Source of the DNA: Bryobacterales bacterium
Lineage (GTDB): Bacteria > Acidobacteriota > Terriglobia > Bryobacterales > Bryobacteraceae
NCBI GenBank assembly: GCA_003170295.1
Contig: PNAJ01000147.1
Span: forward strand, 1-64,000
Length of the DNA: 64,000 nucleotides
Reading direction: 5' to 3'
Shown here: in pieces, positions 42,361 through 49,900 of the stretch
Layout of the letters: every line of letters starts with the position of its first letter
How positions within the stretch are numbered: position 1 is the stretch's first letter
Program-made: the position numbers and the translations under genes
The notes under the pieces: model-generated
Database searches by the model: none
Seen by the model: the letters and a program-made list of their open reading frames with translations, nothing else
What the model was told of the DNA's origin: nothing

Positions 42361-43541
42361 ACCAGAGCATTCCTTTCTTGGACCTCGCTACTCCTCATCA
42401 AGAGCTGAAGGAGGAACTTACCGAGGTCTTCACAAAGTCCCTCGACATTGGAGGTTTTGTCGGCGGTCCAATGGTCGAGCAGTTTGAGCGTGAGTTCGCC
42501 GCATTTTGCGACGCTGAACGCTGCGTGGGCGTATCGAATGGAACAGACGCCCTGCGGTTTGCTTTCATCGCCGCAGGCATCAAGCCAGGGGACACTGTAG
42601 TCACAGTTCCGAATACATTCATCGCGACCACCGAGGCTATCTCGCAAGCAGGCGCCCGGCCGGATTTCGTCGACATTGACGAACGTACGTACAACATGGA
42701 TCCAGAGAAGCTGCGCGAGTACTTAGAGACTCAATGCTGCCTCGACGATGGGGCACTGAAGAACCGCAAGACCGGACTCCGGGTAGCGGCCGTGGTGCCT
42801 GTTCATCTTTACGGGCAGATGGCTGATATGGATCCGATCCTCGAGCTTGCCGAGCGCTACAAGTTGATCGTCATCGAGGACGCATGCCAGGCACATGGCG
42901 CACAGTATTTCTCAAAGAAAGAAAATCGCTGGAGAAAAGCCGGCTCCATGGGCGTCGCGGCCGCGTTCAGCTTCTATCCCGGTAAGAACCTGGGTGCCTG
43001 TGGGGAAGGCGGAGCTGTTACGACCAATGATGTCGAAATAGATCGAAAGATCCGCACCCTGCGAGATCATGGCCAAAGCAAGAAATACTATCACGACGTC
43101 GAAGGCTACAACGGACGGTTGGATGCGATTCAAGCCGGGATCTTGAGTGTTAAGCTCAAGCGCTTGACGAGGTGGAACGAAGCGCGCTGCGAGGCCGCGT
43201 CTCGCTACCGTCAATTGTTCGGCATTATCGATCGAGGTGTTGTTCTGCCGGAGGCGTCGGCAAATACGCTACCTGTGTACCACCTGTTTGTCGTGCGCGT
43301 TCATGAGCGTGACAAATTGATGAAACATCTGGCGGCTGCGACAATAGGCACCGCGATCCACTATCCGATTCCTTTGCATCTGCAGCAGGCATATCGCCAT
43401 CTCGGCTTGCGCAACGGATCGTATCCAATATCTGAAAAGGTGGCCCTAGAAATTCTGTCCCTCCCTATGTTTCCCAGCCTGAAACCAGATGAACAGAAAA
43501 AAGTCTACATTGAGATTGCGGCCTTTGTTGCCGCTGAGTAG
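42357..43541 (+). CDS. wbpE: DegT/DnrJ/EryC1/StrS sugar aminotransferase (WbpE-like)
   Basis: PLP enzyme of 394 residues that aminates a keto-sugar nucleotide. Visible: VSNGTDALRFAF (59-70), PNTFIATTEAI (85-95), the PLP aspartate in VIEDACQAHGA (D175), the Schiff-base lysine in AFSFYPGKNLGACGEGGAV (K210) and RLDAIQAGILSVKL. This is the secondary-metabolism/lipopolysaccharide type. Together with the WbpB-like oxidoreductase at 20 kb and the WbpD-like enzyme just upstream, it makes a 3-acetamido sugar, probably a 2,3-diacetamido-uronic acid or its non-uronate relative. It overlaps wbpD by four bases. Confidence 0.9.
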   Translation: MNQSIPFLDLATPHQELKEELTEVFTKSLDIGGFVGGPMVEQFEREFAAFCDAERCVGVSNGTDALRFAFIAAGIKPGDTVVTVPNTFIATTEAISQAGARPDFVDIDERTYNMDPEKLREYLETQCCLDDGALKNRKTGLRVAAVVPVHLYGQMADMDPILELAERYKLIVIEDACQAHGAQYFSKKENRWRKAGSMGVAAAFSFYPGKNLGACGEGGAVTTNDVEIDRKIRTLRDHGQSKKYYHDVEGYNGRLDAIQAGILSVKLKRLTRWNEARCEAASRYRQLFGIIDRGVVLPEASANTLPVYHLFVVRVHERDKLMKHLAAATIGTAIHYPIPLHLQQAYRHLGLRNGSYPISEKVALEILSLPMFPSLKPDEQKKVYIEIAAFVAAE

Positions 43542-43676
43542 CGGGCATGTGCAGACTATTGAGGTGGCGGTGCCGATCCCACGGAGCAGCCATTTCACAT
43601 GAAGTTCTTTGCTTCTTTGGCTGCCCGCCCTATCTGCGGCGCCAAATGGGCCGCAAGACGGCGGCCTATCGGTTGG

Positions 43677-43915
43677 CGAATCGCGAGGATCGGACAACCG
43701 GGACTTTATCCTTAACCGTATTCCCCACATCTCCCGCTATTAGTCGACAGAAGAGATGCGGTCCTGAGTCACGCTCAAACGGATGTCGTGGGCAACAATG
43801 ATCCCGATTCTCAGGGCTGCCGCAACGATTGACTGACGATCAAGTCATGGTAGATTTCGTGCGAATTATCGATCAGAGGAGCAAACATGACAAATATGTC
43901 GGCATTTGCTGGTAA
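43677..43915 (+). pseudogene. Decayed C-terminal fragment of a second algD-like gene
   Basis: Reading across three phases gives RIARI, then DNRDFILNRIPHIS, then LLVDRRDAVLSHAQTDVVGN, and finally DDQVMVDFVR plus KYVGICW and stop. The intact dehydrogenase at 40159 ends GANRDFILNKIPHIS, LMVDHIDAVLEHAQTIVIGN, DDQVLVDFVR and RYEGICW in the same order. At least two frameshifts separate the blocks, and everything before the last 75 codons is missing. Its natural TAA is still there at 43913. The start codon of the next gene lies inside the fragment. Confidence 0.88.
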
Positions 43916-45104
43916 GGTGCCTGCTGCTAAAAGCCTCGGCAAAGAGGAGAAGGTTCGTGTCTACGAATCTATCTGCCGGCTGTCACAGTGGTTGGAAAGA
44001 AACGACTATCGCGGGTACGATACTTTCGACGGCCTGAGTTCGAAACTCCTCCGGCCGTTGACCTTCAACAACAAGTACCTGCACATCTTGCTCCAACAGG
44101 GTGTGCGGAGGTTCCCAATCAACTTACGCCCTCTAATAGGGGTTAAGAAAAGCCATTCTACCAAGGGTATGGGTTTTATAGCCAGGGGCTTTATCAGGAT
44201 GCACGAGGCGACAGGCGACGCCGCGTGGCAGGATAAGGCGGAGTTCGCGCTCCAATGGCTGATCGATAACCAGGAACCCGGCTACACCGGTGCGTCGTGG
44301 GCGAATCATTTCGATTACCAATCGCGAGCCTCATACGTGCCCAAAGGGTTGCCATCCGTCGTATGGACCTCCTTGATAGGTCATGCCTTCCTCGACGCTT
44401 ATGAACATTCGCGCGAGGATCGACTCCTGCAAGTATCCGTCAGCGCCTGCGAGCACATCTTGCACGACTTGGGCGCGATCACCGAAGGCGACTCCCTGTG
44501 CATCCGCTATTTCCCGGAACACAACGTTGAAGTTCATAACGCCAATTGTCTGGGGGCCGGCTTGTTGGCGCGCACGTACGCTTACACTCACAAAGAGGCG
44601 TACATGCTCTTGGCGCAGAAGGCGATTCAGTATACTGCCAAGCACCAGCGACCGGATTTCTCCTGGTATTACGGTGAACCATGGTACCTGCACTGGGTGG
44701 ACAACTTTCACACCGGTTACGTTTTAGACTCTTTCAAGCATTACGGCGAGGGCTCTGGCGACAAGCAGTTCGAGGAACAGTTGATGGCGGGCTATCGATA
44801 TTGGAAATCTACATTTTTTCTACCGGACGGGACGCCAAGGTACTACAATCATAAAACGCTGCCACTTGATATCCAGTGTTGTTCGCAGGCTATCGATACG
44901 CTGGTGTTCTTTCATGACCGGGACCCGGAAGCACTGGAATTGGCCCTCAAGGTGGCCCAATGGACGATCCGGCACATGCAAGATCGAACCGGCTATTTTT
45001 ACTATCGCCGGTATTCGAGCTGGGTAGTCAACAAGACGCCCACATTGCACTGGGGACAAGCAACCATGCTTTGCGCGCTCGCTGGACTTTATAAAGCTCT
45101 CTAA
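43887..45104 (+). CDS. (alpha/alpha)6-toroid protein of EPS loci, unknown activity
   Basis: Soluble protein of 405 residues, rich in Trp and Tyr, with the helical-hairpin repeats of six-hairpin glycosidase-type folds: KGMGFIARGFIRMHEATGD, ALQWLIDNQEPGYTGASWAN, VVWTSLIGHAFLDAYEHS, NANCLGAGLLARTYAYT and WVDNFHTGYVLDSFKHYGEG, then CSQAIDTLVFFHD. No signal peptide. Similar proteins occur in polysaccharide clusters and are often mislabelled; a glycan epimerase, hydrolase or lyase acting in the cytoplasm is conceivable, but I cannot assign a reaction. The ATG at 43887 lies within the algD remnant in another phase, so the first ten residues may be an acquired leader, with a second ATG (43896) three codons later. 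Confidence 0.75.
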   Translation: MTNMSAFAGKVPAAKSLGKEEKVRVYESICRLSQWLERNDYRGYDTFDGLSSKLLRPLTFNNKYLHILLQQGVRRFPINLRPLIGVKKSHSTKGMGFIARGFIRMHEATGDAAWQDKAEFALQWLIDNQEPGYTGASWANHFDYQSRASYVPKGLPSVVWTSLIGHAFLDAYEHSREDRLLQVSVSACEHILHDLGAITEGDSLCIRYFPEHNVEVHNANCLGAGLLARTYAYTHKEAYMLLAQKAIQYTAKHQRPDFSWYYGEPWYLHWVDNFHTGYVLDSFKHYGEGSGDKQFEEQLMAGYRYWKSTFFLPDGTPRYYNHKTLPLDIQCCSQAIDTLVFFHDRDPEALELALKVAQWTIRHMQDRTGYFYYRRYSSWVVNKTPTLHWGQATMLCALAGLYKAL

Positions 45105-45360
45105 ACATCTGTTCGACGTTCGAACAAACTGCCTTTTCATTCACAGAGCAATATCTTGTGTCTTCAGCGAGGCTTCCGCGACCGAAACCGGCTCCATGTC
45201 AGTCAGGAGTATGCCCGCCCGCACCGCGTGTGGCCAGACCGCGAGATTCCATCGAGGATTAGCCTGGCCGTAAGGCGTGTACTCGAGACTATCGGCTACT
45301 ATAAAGTAACCAACCGCGTGATGCACATCCAGGTGGCTTCGAAATGGCGGTAGGCTGCGC
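45105..45360. other. Short spacer, possible gene debris
   Basis: Between the toroid protein and FkbH-like genes. A plus frame ending at 45353 (ISLAVRRVLETIGYYKVTNR, then VMHIQVASKWR) has protein-like composition but no start and no recognised family; it may be the 3' end of a lost gene. Confidence 0.35.
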
Positions 45361-47106
45361 ATGAAACTGATTGATGCTCTTGAACGGCTGAAAGCACCGG
45401 TCGCAGAGAATGCGCCTCCGCTAAGAGTGTTTTTGGCTTGCGGTTTCACTCCGCTCCATCTGGAGACGTTTCTTACCGCGCATCTGCGTAATCTTTATCC
45501 GGCCCGCCGGGTAGAATTGAATTCTGGATTGTTCGGCGATCTAATCGGGAATGTGGAGTTGCTCCGGCCCGAAGAGCACGACGCGCTGGCGGTCGTGATC
45601 GAATGGGCGGACCTTGATTCACGGCTAGGCCTGCGAACCCTGGGCGGCTGGGAGGTCGAGAAGTTGCCCGATATTGTAGACTCGGTGAAGCGTAGTCTCG
45701 ACCGGCTAATGTGCACCCTGCAGAAAATTCCTGCGGTCCTTCCCACGTGTATTTGCCTGCCTACCCTGCCGCTGCCTCCGCTTTTTTACACAGGCACACA
45801 AACTAGTAGCGTCTTCGAGTTGACTCTTCGGCGGGACCTCGCCTCCTTCGCCGAGGCGATTTCCAGTCGCCGGCAGGTGCAGGTAGTCAGTGGACAGCGT
45901 TTGGATGAAAACTCGCCCATGGGCAAGAGGCATGACCTCCGAACCGAGATAAACCAGGGGTTTCCTTATAGAACTTTCCATGCTTCCGTGATGGGAGAGC
46001 TCTTGGCAGACCTCATGTTCCGGCGTGAACCCAAGAAAGGCTTGATCACGGATCTGGACGACACTTTGTGGGCAGGTATCCTTGGCGAAGTGGGCGTACA
46101 AGGGGTCCATTGGCGCCTCGACGAGCATGCCCAACTCCACGGGCTCTACCAGCAGTTCCTCGCGTCCCTTGCAAGCACCGGTATACTAATTGCCGTCGCC
46201 AGCAAGAACGACGCTGCTCTGGTTGAGCGTGCTTTCGAGCGAGACGACTTGCTGCTTTCAAGAAAGGGCGTGTTCCCTATCGAAGCTCATTGGAGGCCCA
46301 AGTCGGAATCGGTTCAACACATCTTAAAGAAATGGAATCTCCTGCAGGACTCGGTCGTGTTCGTCGATGATAGCCCGATGGAAGTCGCTGAAGTGCAGCG
46401 CGCCTTTCCGGAGATGGAATGTCTGCTATTTCCGAAGGACGACTATTCTGCGTTTTGGGGGCTGTTGAGCCACCTGCGGAATCGTTTCGCGAAACCCCGC
46501 ATTTCCGAAGAGGACTCTCTTCGATTACAGAGTATTCGGGACTCCAGCGCGTTCCTGGAGCCCGTGGACCGAGAACCCAACTCCCTGGATGACTTTCTAC
46601 AACAGGCGGAGGGGCGCTTGACGTTTCGCTGTGGTAAGCCTGTCGAGGACGCGCGCGCCTTCGAATTAATCAACAAGACTAACCAATTTAATCTGAATGG
46701 CAAACGGTACGATTGGGCCGCTTGGTCAAAGTTCCTCAAGGATTCCCAGAGGTGTCTGGTCACTGTTTCCTATGAGGATAAATTCGGCAAACTGGGGAAA
46801 GTTGCTGTGTTGATCGGCAGCTCGACGGCGACGAAATTTGTCGTGGAAAGCTGGGTGATGAGTTGCCGCGCTTTTTCGCGCCGGATCGAGTTCCATTCGC
46901 TGCAGTATATCTTTGATAAGTTCGGGGCAGATGAAATTGTTTTCGAACTCCAGGCGACAAACCGTAATGGTCCGTTGACCGCATTTCTTCAGGAATTGGT
47001 GGACGGGCCCGCCGGAGCAAACCCGCGGCTAACGAGGTCTTCGTTCCTGAGGAAGGCCCCGAAAACGCCGCACCATGTACAGGAGGAGGTATCTGCCGGT
47101 GGATGA
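45361..47106 (+). CDS. FkbH-like HAD-IIIC domain protein
   Basis: Protein of 581 residues. The N-terminal 200 residues resemble the SGNH-like region of long FkbH proteins. The HAD core starts GLITDLDDTLWAGILGEVG, with the DxDxT nucleophile motif at D231/D233/T235, followed by IAVASKNDAALVERAF and FVDDSPMEVAEVQRAFP. The C-terminal GNAT-like part has the family hallmark FELINKTNQFNLNGKRYDW. FkbH enzymes take a phosphoglyceryl group from 1,3-bisphosphoglycerate, remove the phosphate and place the glyceryl unit on a carrier protein. The carrier gene follows directly; the end of this gene overlaps the start of its first (broken) copy by eight bases. A carrier-bound glyceryl donor for polymer decoration is implied. 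Confidence 0.88.
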   Translation: MKLIDALERLKAPVAENAPPLRVFLACGFTPLHLETFLTAHLRNLYPARRVELNSGLFGDLIGNVELLRPEEHDALAVVIEWADLDSRLGLRTLGGWEVEKLPDIVDSVKRSLDRLMCTLQKIPAVLPTCICLPTLPLPPLFYTGTQTSSVFELTLRRDLASFAEAISSRRQVQVVSGQRLDENSPMGKRHDLRTEINQGFPYRTFHASVMGELLADLMFRREPKKGLITDLDDTLWAGILGEVGVQGVHWRLDEHAQLHGLYQQFLASLASTGILIAVASKNDAALVERAFERDDLLLSRKGVFPIEAHWRPKSESVQHILKKWNLLQDSVVFVDDSPMEVAEVQRAFPEMECLLFPKDDYSAFWGLLSHLRNRFAKPRISEEDSLRLQSIRDSSAFLEPVDREPNSLDDFLQQAEGRLTFRCGKPVEDARAFELINKTNQFNLNGKRYDWAAWSKFLKDSQRCLVTVSYEDKFGKLGKVAVLIGSSTATKFVVESWVMSCRAFSRRIEFHSLQYIFDKFGADEIVFELQATNRNGPLTAFLQELVDGPAGANPRLTRSSFLRKAPKTPHHVQEEVSAGG

Positions 47107-47332
47107 CCGCGACGATCACTTGATGCGCTGCTTTTCGTCAGCATTTCCCAGCGCAACTCGCGATGAGATTAGGACTGCCAAGACATTCGAAGCGATTCCC
47201 GGTTGGGATTCACTTCGGAGGGTAAACCTTCTTGCGATTCTCGACGTCTTCGTTACTGAGGAAGGCCCTGAAAACGCCGCACCATGTACAGGAGGAGGTA
47301 TCTGCCGGTGGATGACCGCGACGATCACTTGA
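47099..47332 (+). pseudogene. Truncated duplicate of the acyl carrier protein gene
   Basis: This starts like the intact carrier (GTG, same ribosome-binding site AGGAGGAGGT) and includes the phosphopantetheine motif IPGWDSLRRVNLLAILD. It then crosses the duplication joint and reads VFVTEEGPENAAPCTGGG and other out-of-phase FkbH sequence. The last helix of the carrier fold is missing, so it is unlikely to fold as a working ACP. Its ATG at 47075 or GTG at 47099 would still recruit ribosomes. Confidence 0.88.
47290..47298 (+). promoter_or_regulatory. Strong ribosome-binding site deciding the ACP start
   Basis: GGAGGAGGT lies nine bases before GTG 47308. It falls inside the longer reading frame that would begin at ATG 47284, which argues that the GTG is the real start. 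Confidence 0.8.
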
Positions 47333-47568
47333 TGCGCTGCTTTTCGTCAGCATTTCCCAGCGCAACTCGCGATGAGATTAGGACTGCCAAGACATTCGAA
47401 GCGATTCCCGGTTGGGATTCACTTCGGATGGTAAACCTTCTTGCGGTTCTCGACGATGAATTCGGCGTACAGATTGACTTGCCGGAGGTGCTCGAACTGG
47501 AGCCCTTTGACGCTGTTAAACGGCGTTTATTGGAGCGAGGCCTGACGGCTAAAGAGTTAGACGAGTGA
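47308..47568 (+). CDS. Acyl carrier protein of the FkbH module
   Basis: Acidic carrier protein of 86 residues. The attachment serine is S38 in EAIPGWDSLRMVNLLAVLDD, followed by EFGVQIDLPEVLELEPFDAV, the third and fourth helices of the carrier fold. It would be charged with a glyceryl or other small acyl unit by the FkbH-like enzyme and hand it to a transferase. GTG at 47308 is preferred over ATG at 47284 because of the strong ribosome-binding site between them. Its stop overlaps the GTG of the downstream beta-helix acyltransferase, so those two are translationally coupled. A nearly identical 5' duplicate sits immediately upstream. Confidence 0.88.
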   Translation: MDDRDDHLMRCFSSAFPSATRDEIRTAKTFEAIPGWDSLRMVNLLAVLDDEFGVQIDLPEVLELEPFDAVKRRLLERGLTAKELDE

Positions 47569-48047
47569 AGGAGAATTTCCTACGTCGAGCGATCAATAGA
47601 ATCCTTCAGATCTTCACGATGATTTTGCCCGGCGGCCAGACTCTCCGTCCGTCGTTGCACCGCGCGCGCGGGGTAAGCATCGGAAAGAATGTCTGGATTA
47701 GCTTCAATGTGGTTCTCGAAACAGAATACCCGCGGTTAATAACGATCGACGACGACGTTTTTGTCGGGGTTGGCGTTATCGTCATTGCGCACTTCAGAGA
47801 ATCACGCCGCGGCGTAAAGATTGGAAAACGAGCCTTCGTTGGACCGGGCGTAATCATTCTGCCGGACGTGGAGATTGGAGAGGGAGCCGTTGTAACAGCA
47901 GGGAGCGTTGTAACAAGCTCGGTGCCGGCAATGACGGTTGTCCAGGGCAACCCGGCAGTTCCCGTCGCCAAGTGTGGCGTGCCGCTGTGGCCGGACATCC
48001 CTTTGAAGGAATTCTCCAGACGGCTGAAGCCGGTTTCCAAAAGATAG
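47565..48047 (+). CDS. Left-handed beta-helix acyltransferase
   Basis: Protein of 160 residues with hexapeptide repeats (GVSIGKNVWISFNVVLETEY, ITIDDDVFVGVGVIVIAHF, VKIGKRAFVGPGVIILPDVE, IGEGAVVTAGSVVTSSVPA) and the end GNPAVPVAKCGVPL. The catalytic His is probably the one in IVIAHFRESRRG. This is the type of acyltransferase found beside FkbH/ACP pairs and in O-antigen acetylation. Four-base overlap with the ACP gene suggests that it moves the ACP-bound unit onto a sugar. The N-terminal helix (INRILQIFTMILPGG) may associate with membrane. Start is GTG. Confidence 0.83.
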   Translation: MKENFLRRAINRILQIFTMILPGGQTLRPSLHRARGVSIGKNVWISFNVVLETEYPRLITIDDDVFVGVGVIVIAHFRESRRGVKIGKRAFVGPGVIILPDVEIGEGAVVTAGSVVTSSVPAMTVVQGNPAVPVAKCGVPLWPDIPLKEFSRRLKPVSKR

Positions 48048-48075
48048 ACCGATCCTGTAAAGAAATGGGCCAAGT

Positions 48076-49854
48076 ATGAAACTGGTTGTCCCTTACATCG
48101 GTGAAGTGCGGGATCTGGATGCTCGGCTGGTCCGTCTTGCCGAGTTTCTCGGGATACCTTGCGAAACTCTTGCTCTGGCAAACGTGACGGAACCCGCAGC
48201 CTTTTTGGAAAAGATGGTTCCGGGTCAGTGCTCGTGCCTGGTTGTGAATCCGCAGGTGATCAAAGAGTGGGTAGGCCCTAAAGGGATCCCAACCGGCTTG
48301 GCGGCCTTTCTCAGTGCAAGGTTTAAACACCTCCTGGTTCATGGCTTGCGCGTGAATGCTTTCGACTCCGAACTGGTTGCGGCCCTGTCAGGGGGCAAAC
48401 TGAAGTCTGTGAATGCAGTCGGTGAACAGTGTGCAACATATGTAATCGCCAAGGATGCTACAGATGTCTGTGAGGCTTTTGCGGGACTTTCGTTTGGTTC
48501 CGTAAACCCCATCAACGACCATGTCATTTCCCTGAAGAGCAGCGACCAGGCCGTTCGGTCACTGATCTCGATTGGTGGTCGGCCATTTATGGTCTCGGTA
48601 CGGCTGGAAGGGGCCGAAGTTTTCTTTGTCGCCAGTGAGGACGTTGCGGACCTCGCCAGTGAGGTTGGCGACTCGCTCCTGTCCGAGTACTTTTCCAGGC
48701 TTCTACCCCACGCCATGGCTCTGCGCTATGTGGCCGGAGAACAGTGCTGGCGCCCATGTAAGACCCACGCCTCCATCATTATTGATGATCCCCTTTTGCG
48801 AAAGAGTTATGGGTTTCTGGATTTCGATTCTCTCCTTCGTCTCGCGAACCAACACAATTTCCACGCGGCAATTGCGTTTATTCCGCACAACTTCCAGAGG
48901 AGTTCGCCTCGAATTACTCGCATGTTTCGGGACAACGCCGCGCGCCTGTCGATCTGCTTTCACGGGAACGATCACACAAGCGGCGAGTTTGCTGCAACCG
49001 ACACGACTCTCCTAAACACGATGCTTGATATCGCGGAACACCGGATGCATTCACAACGCCAAAGGACTGGCCTCCCTTGTGACCGCGTGATGGTGTTTCC
49101 GCAGGGTCGCTTTTCCATAGAAGCAATGAAGGCCCTGAAAGCCCACAATTTCTACGCTGCGGTGAACACGGTTCCTCACCCTATGCAAAAGGCTGTTCGC
49201 CTCACAATCCGCGAACTCGCCCAACCCGCCGTGCTTCGATACGGAGGTTTTCCGTTGTTCCTTCGCAGACCTATAAGGCATACCCAAAGCCACGATATCG
49301 CTTTCAATGCGTTCTTTGGCAAACCGATTCTAATTGTAGAACACCATGACGTCTTTCAACGCTCAGAGGCTCTGGCCGAGATCGCCGGAAGGATTAACTC
49401 CGTGGCGCCGGAAGTACATTGGTCAAATCTCGCGACTGCAGTCAGCAACTCAATTCTCAGGCGGACAGCGCCCGATGGCGAGCATCATGTCCGCGCTTAT
49501 TCTGGTACAGTGGAACTGCCGAACCCATCGGGCTCGATCATGCCTCTCTCGCTCGAGTGGGACGCTTCTACTGACGCGGCGGTTGAGCAAGTGCTTATGA
49601 ACGACGCGCCTTGCTCTCGTTTTCAGGTTGATGACGCCGGAGTCCGGCTGTCGGTCGAATTACCTCCCGGCAACTCCCAGACATTCCGTTTGGTCCATCG
49701 GAATGAGCGCGCCGCCGTCACAACCCTCGGCATCCGATGGAATGCGCGCGCGTTTGTGCGAAGAAGGCTTTCTGAGGCTAGAGACAATTATCTCAGTAAA
49801 AACCGGCACCTCTTATCGGTCGCCAAAAGCATTCAGCGCTTAGTCAAATCCTGA
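48076..49854 (+). CDS. Large protein with polysaccharide-deacetylase-like domain
   Basis: Protein of 592 residues. Residues 1-220 are not recognised. From about 230 a NodB-like barrel can be traced: HASIIIDDPLLRKSYGFLDF (acidic pair in IDDP), NFHAAIAFIPHNF, the His motif SICFHGNDHTSGEF, DRVMVFPQGRFSIEAMKAL and PILIVEHHDVF. This resembles DUF2334-type or divergent CE4 proteins. The final 150 residues look beta-rich (SGTVELPNPSGSIMPLSLEW). There is no signal peptide. It may deacylate or otherwise hydrolyse a sugar amide. It starts with ATG 28 bases after the acyltransferase, probably in the same transcript. Confidence 0.65.
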   Translation: MKLVVPYIGEVRDLDARLVRLAEFLGIPCETLALANVTEPAAFLEKMVPGQCSCLVVNPQVIKEWVGPKGIPTGLAAFLSARFKHLLVHGLRVNAFDSELVAALSGGKLKSVNAVGEQCATYVIAKDATDVCEAFAGLSFGSVNPINDHVISLKSSDQAVRSLISIGGRPFMVSVRLEGAEVFFVASEDVADLASEVGDSLLSEYFSRLLPHAMALRYVAGEQCWRPCKTHASIIIDDPLLRKSYGFLDFDSLLRLANQHNFHAAIAFIPHNFQRSSPRITRMFRDNAARLSICFHGNDHTSGEFAATDTTLLNTMLDIAEHRMHSQRQRTGLPCDRVMVFPQGRFSIEAMKALKAHNFYAAVNTVPHPMQKAVRLTIRELAQPAVLRYGGFPLFLRRPIRHTQSHDIAFNAFFGKPILIVEHHDVFQRSEALAEIAGRINSVAPEVHWSNLATAVSNSILRRTAPDGEHHVRAYSGTVELPNPSGSIMPLSLEWDASTDAAVEQVLMNDAPCSRFQVDDAGVRLSVELPPGNSQTFRLVHRNERAAVTTLGIRWNARAFVRRRLSEARDNYLSKNRHLLSVAKSIQRLVKS

Positions 49855-49900
49855 CAGGCGAATATGCTTTTGCGCCCGCTGTAAACAACAATACCCTATT

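Larger units (their letters stand above)
47037..47454. repeat. 209-bp tandem duplication across the fkbH/ACP junction
   Basis: Bases 47037-47245 are repeated at 47246-47454 with only four differences by hand count (about 98% identity). The unit covers the last 70 bases of the FkbH-like gene and the first part of the ACP gene. Because 209 is not a multiple of three and the unit is incomplete, the first ACP copy is broken and the second is intact. High identity implies a recent event. Confidence 0.93.
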
